NCBI GenBank assembly: GCA_945910975.1
Contig: CAMDZY010000087.1
Location: 1-7,003, forward strand
DNA length: 7,003 bases
Source of the DNA: an uncultured Clostridia bacterium
GTDB lineage: Bacteria; Bacillota; Clostridia; Oscillospirales; Oscillospiraceae
Reading direction: 5' to 3'
Under the pieces are notes generated by a model, which saw only the letters and a program-made list of their open reading frames with translations, did no database searches and was not told where the DNA came from. Positions 4,967 to 7,003 of this stretch are shown piece after piece; within the stretch, counting starts at the first letter, position 1, and each line of letters opens with the position of its first letter. A program made the translations under genes and the position numbers.

Positions 4967-5060
4967 AGAAAGGATGCCGTCAGCGAACGGTTTCTCCCTA
5001 GGTTAACAGATTACTCCGTTAAGTTTGGAAGGCTTAGGGCGGAGTAATCTGTTTATATAT
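4967..5060 (+). ncRNA. Candidate structured RNA: orphan riboswitch-like leader or small RNA
   Basis: Downstream of a good promoter, the RNA can form several stems. First is a small hairpin, CCGT (4977-4980) with ACGG (4987-4990) around CAGCGA. Second is a 14-bp perfect stem, AACAGATTACTCCG (5005-5018) with CGGAGTAATCTGTT (5040-5053), followed by TTATATAT. Third is a competing fold in which CCCTAGG (4996-5002) pairs with CTTAGGG (5033-5039), stacked on TTAAC (5003-5007) with GTTAA (5018-5022). The second and third share bases and cannot both form in full. This is the usual design of a terminator/anti-terminator switch. The region 4780-4930 before the promoter shows nothing else I can name. The bases after 5060 hold no gene with a ribosome binding site, so it is either a free small RNA of about 90 nt (or about 205 nt if read to 5170), or a leader whose gene was lost. 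I do not recognise a known family with certainty. Confidence 0.5.
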
Positions 5061-5132
5061 CCAGATTAGTGATTTTTTTGATTATTCGCAAGAATGACCA
5101 GAGAAATGATCGCACAAATCAATGTAACAGAT

Positions 5133-5178
5133 GATAAGTCAAAAAGCAAGCGATTTTTCGCTTGCTTTTTGGCTTATC
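5133..5178. terminator. Long convergent terminator overlapping the deacylase stop codon
   Basis: GATAAGTC plus AAAAAGCAAGCGA (5133-5153) pairs over 21 bp, including one G-U, with TCGCTTGCTTTTT plus GGCTTATC (5158-5178), around a TTTT loop. The TAA stop of the minus-strand deacylase (5174-5176) is inside the stem. The inner A5/T5 arms give U-rich 3' sides in both directions, so it can end the deacylase transcript and any plus-strand RNA from the 4933 promoter. Confidence 0.85.
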
Positions 5179-7003
5179 TGCGCAGGATCTTTCCTGCGGC
5201 TTGTCCTGTTGGGCGGCCGTCTTGCAGGGCGATTTGACCGTTGACAAGAATCAGGTCAAAGCCTGTGGCGCAATGCGCCGGGTCGGCGTAGGTGCCGGTT
5301 TCGTGCAGCTGTTCCGGGACGAAAATGTTGATGTCGGCATCCGCGCCAACTGCAATGCGCCCCTTTTGCTTCAGCCCCAACACATCGGCGGGAATCCGTG
5401 TCATTTTGGAAATCGCAGTTTCCAGCGGAAGAATGCGATCCCGCAGCACATATTTTTCAATCACCCGCACAAATGTGCCGTACAGCCGCGGGTGCGGCAT
5501 TCCGGCGGTTGGGTACGTACTGTCGGAAATGATGTTGGAATACGGATCTCGCAAAATGGCCGCAATATCCGATTCCGAGGTGATAAAATCAATCATCGTA
5601 ATGGCGCATTGCTCCGAAAGCAGCATATCATAGCAGCAATCGAACGGATCCATTCCCTTGCATTTGGCGGCCGCTGCAACGGTCATGCCCTCGTAGGGCT
5701 TGTTTTGCGGCTGGTTTAAGGTTGACATAATAATATTGTCCCAGCCCACCAATTGCGCAATGTTATCAAAATCGTTGCCGTTTTGGATGCGCTGCGTCAG
5801 AATGCTGCGCTGCTGCGGGTCGCGCAGGCGCTCCATGACGGCCTGCGTGCCGCCGGTGAGGAAGTCCGGTGGTAAAATGTGCATCAGTTGCGTGGAGCCG
5901 GCAGTATATGGGTACACGTCACAAGATATATCCAAGCCCTCTTCCCTGGCCTGACGCAGAATTTGCAGTGCGCTTTGGACTTTTGTACCCCAGTTGCGGC
6001 TGCCCATTGCCTTTAGGTGGCTGATGTGAACCGGTGTTTTGAGCGCCCGTGCCACGGCGCGCATTTCCTCCACCGAGGTGGCGACCGCATCGCCCTCCTC
6101 GCGCATATGCACCGTAACAGGAATCCCACTGCCGCGCAACGGCTCCAATGCGCGAATCAGTTCCTCCGTTGTGTAGAAGCACTCCGGCGCATAGCCAAGC
6201 CCCAACGACACACCCAACGCGCCGTCTGCCAAGGCCTGCTCCAAGCGGGCGTGGATGGCTTGATAGTGTTCGTCCTCCAAATGTGTGATATCGTACCCGG
6301 CGCAGGCCGCGCGAATGGTTCCGGAGCCTGCCAGCATTCCCACGGAAATCGGCAAATGCTGCTGCTCGGCGCCGCGCAGATATTCTTCCAGGGAATCCGT
6401 TGGGACATTGAAATCAATTCGCCCCGTAACGGGCTGCAAATAATGGCGAATTTCCATCTCATGCTCCCCGGCCATGGGCGCTACGGACAGACCGCAGTTG
6501 CCGTTGACGATCGTTGTCAAGCCCTGTGACAGTTCCAGCTCGCCAAAATTGGGGCGGAACACCGCCGCATCCGCGTGGCGATGGATGTCGATAAATCCCG
6601 GCGTCACACATTTTCCGGCAGCCTGAATGGTTCGCGTTGCCGCAGCGCTTGATAAATCACCGATCGCGGCAATTTTGCCTGCGCGGATTCCCACGTCTGC
6701 GCGGACGGAGGACTTGCCGCTGCCATCGATCACTGTGCCACCGCTGATCACCGTATCAAAATGCTGCTGTTGCTTTGCCCGCATGAGAATATCCTCTCTG
6801 CTCAGCTCGTCAAACAGCTGCAAGGAGTTCCACTGCAAATTGGTTGGCGTCAGCATGGCCTTGAGCGCCACCGGGGCGATGCCATCTCGGCGGAGGCCTT
6901 TTAAAAACGCGTCGAGCAGCGCCCGGTCGAAGTCGACAAACAGCAGCATTTCCCCCGGCAGTTCTGCACCCGTCCACTGTCGTTGTTCTCCCTCGATCAT
7001 ACC
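5174..7003 (-). CDS. N-acyl-D-amino-acid deacylase family amidohydrolase, in frame with an upstream DUF3783 segment (5' end beyond window)
   Basis: The main part is a D-aminoacylase/COG3653-type amidohydrolase, which removes acyl groups from N-acyl-D-amino acids using metal. Counting from Met at 7000: the beta-sandwich start FDTVISGGTVIDGSG is at 81-95; the metal motif GFIDIHRHAD has His140 and His142; NGNCGLSVAP has the family Cys169; further candidate ligands are His298 (VTVHMREEGD) and His325/His328 (VHISHLKAMGSRNWGT); Asp493 lies in ISDS, before HPRLYGTF; the C-terminal GRIAVGADADINIF is typical. No signal peptide is seen at the deacylase start. The substrate cannot be read from the sequence; D-amino acid or dipeptide salvage is inferred from the family. 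The frame stays open through a DUF3783-like stretch to the window edge. However, an internal ATG at 6784 with AGAGAGGA at 6792-6799 would give a normal-sized 536-residue deacylase. I cannot decide between fusion and separate translation. Confidence 0.88.
   Translation of the reverse strand, partial: GMIEGEQRQWTGAELPGEMLLFVDFDRALLDAFLKGLRRDGIAPVALKAMLTPTNLQWNSLQLFDELSREDILMRAKQQQHFDTVISGGTVIDGSGKSSVRADVGIRAGKIAAIGDLSSAAATRTIQAAGKCVTPGFIDIHRHADAAVFRPNFGELELSQGLTTIVNGNCGLSVAPMAGEHEMEIRHYLQPVTGRIDFNVPTDSLEEYLRGAEQQHLPISVGMLAGSGTIRAACAGYDITHLEDEHYQAIHARLEQALADGALGVSLGLGYAPECFYTTEELIRALEPLRGSGIPVTVHMREEGDAVATSVEEMRAVARALKTPVHISHLKAMGSRNWGTKVQSALQILRQAREEGLDISCDVYPYTAGSTQLMHILPPDFLTGGTQAVMERLRDPQQRSILTQRIQNGNDFDNIAQLVGWDNIIMSTLNQPQNKPYEGMTVAAAAKCKGMDPFDCCYDMLLSEQCAITMIDFITSESDIAAILRDPYSNIISDSTYPTAGMPHPRLYGTFVRVIEKYVLRDRILPLETAISKMTRIPADVLGLKQKGRIAVGADADINIFVPEQLHETGTYADPAHCATGFDLILVNGQIALQDGRPTGQAAGKILRR
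6784..6799 (-). promoter_or_regulatory. Internal ribosome binding site and alternative deacylase start
   Basis: On the minus strand AGAGAGGA (6799-6792) stands 7 nt before ATG (6784-6782). The protein from here starts MRAKQQQHFDTVI and matches the length and domain start expected for a stand-alone D-aminoacylase, so translation from this site is likely whether or not the longer product also exists. Confidence 0.55.
6785..7003 (-). other. DUF3783-like C-terminal segment in the same frame as the deacylase
   Basis: The 72 residues before the internal Met include GEMLLFVDFDRALLDAFL, then VALKAMLTPTNLQWNSLQL and FDELSRE. This pattern (hydrophobic strand, helix, invariant-looking ALKA-x-LTPTN, final helix) is that of the C-terminal part of DUF3783 proteins, small Firmicutes proteins of unknown function. 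The N-terminal part would lie outside the window, as no ribosome binding site is visible before the Met at 7000 and the frame is open to base 7003. DUF3783 and amidohydrolases are not, to my knowledge, usual fusion partners. The assignment is from motif memory. Confidence 0.6.

Noticed and set aside
4974..5006. Ten-codon leader peptide (MPSANGFSLG) inside the structured RNA
   Set aside because: The purine-rich AGAAAGG touches the ATG directly with no spacing, and the peptide has no run of one amino acid as attenuation leaders usually have.
4996..5053. H-type pseudoknot made of CCCTAGGT/GCTTAGGG plus the 14-bp stem
   Set aside because: The connecting loop would be a single nucleotide spanning about 22 bp of stacked helix, which is sterically impossible; the pairings are better read as alternatives.
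5094..5240. Plus-strand open frame starting MTREMIAQINVTDDK
   Set aside because: No ribosome binding site, it runs through a strong terminator and into antisense of the deacylase gene.

Overview
The window looks like chromosomal DNA of a Gram-positive anaerobe of the class Clostridia, probably Oscillospiraceae/Ruminococcaceae-like. The evidence is strong AGGAGG-type ribosome binding sites, consensus sigma-A promoters, a CCA-encoding tRNA gene, a lipobox lipoprotein, a YhfW-type FAD/Rieske oxidoreductase, a DUF3783 segment and remnants of a Clostridia-type serine-recombinase module. The taxon is inferred; no rRNA or other marker is present.

Layout. (1) Positions 1-1010, minus strand: a decayed mobile-element module. 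It holds a truncated serine recombinase, a 46-residue SHOCT-like small protein often seen next to such recombinases, and a chimeric 92-residue protein joining the start of a WYL-type regulator to a LysM domain. The LysM gene has its own good promoter. (2) 1010-1550: non-coding DNA with nested inverted repeats, two hairpins that could end transcription, and a tRNA-Ser(GGA) gene on the minus strand with a near-perfect promoter. (3) 1600-3400, plus strand: a FAD-dependent oxidoreductase with a C-terminal Rieske [2Fe-2S] domain, then yqgF/ruvX, closed by a bidirectional terminator. (4) 3435-4774, minus strand: a secreted lipoprotein of unknown function with its own promoter and terminator. (5) 4780-5180: an intergenic region with a plus-strand promoter driving a structured RNA that has no recognisable gene behind it, ending at a long convergent terminator. 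(6) 5174-7003, minus strand: an N-acyl-D-amino-acid deacylase family amidohydrolase. Its frame is continuous with an upstream DUF3783 segment and runs off the window edge.

The housekeeping parts (tRNA-Ser, yqgF) are ordinary. The genes do not form one pathway; most are separate transcription units with recognisable promoters and terminators. The points most worth following are the orphan structured RNA with two competing folds at about 4967-5055, the in-frame DUF3783-deacylase join, and the WYL/LysM chimera. I do not see a CRISPR array, an intact insertion sequence or an obvious defence system.
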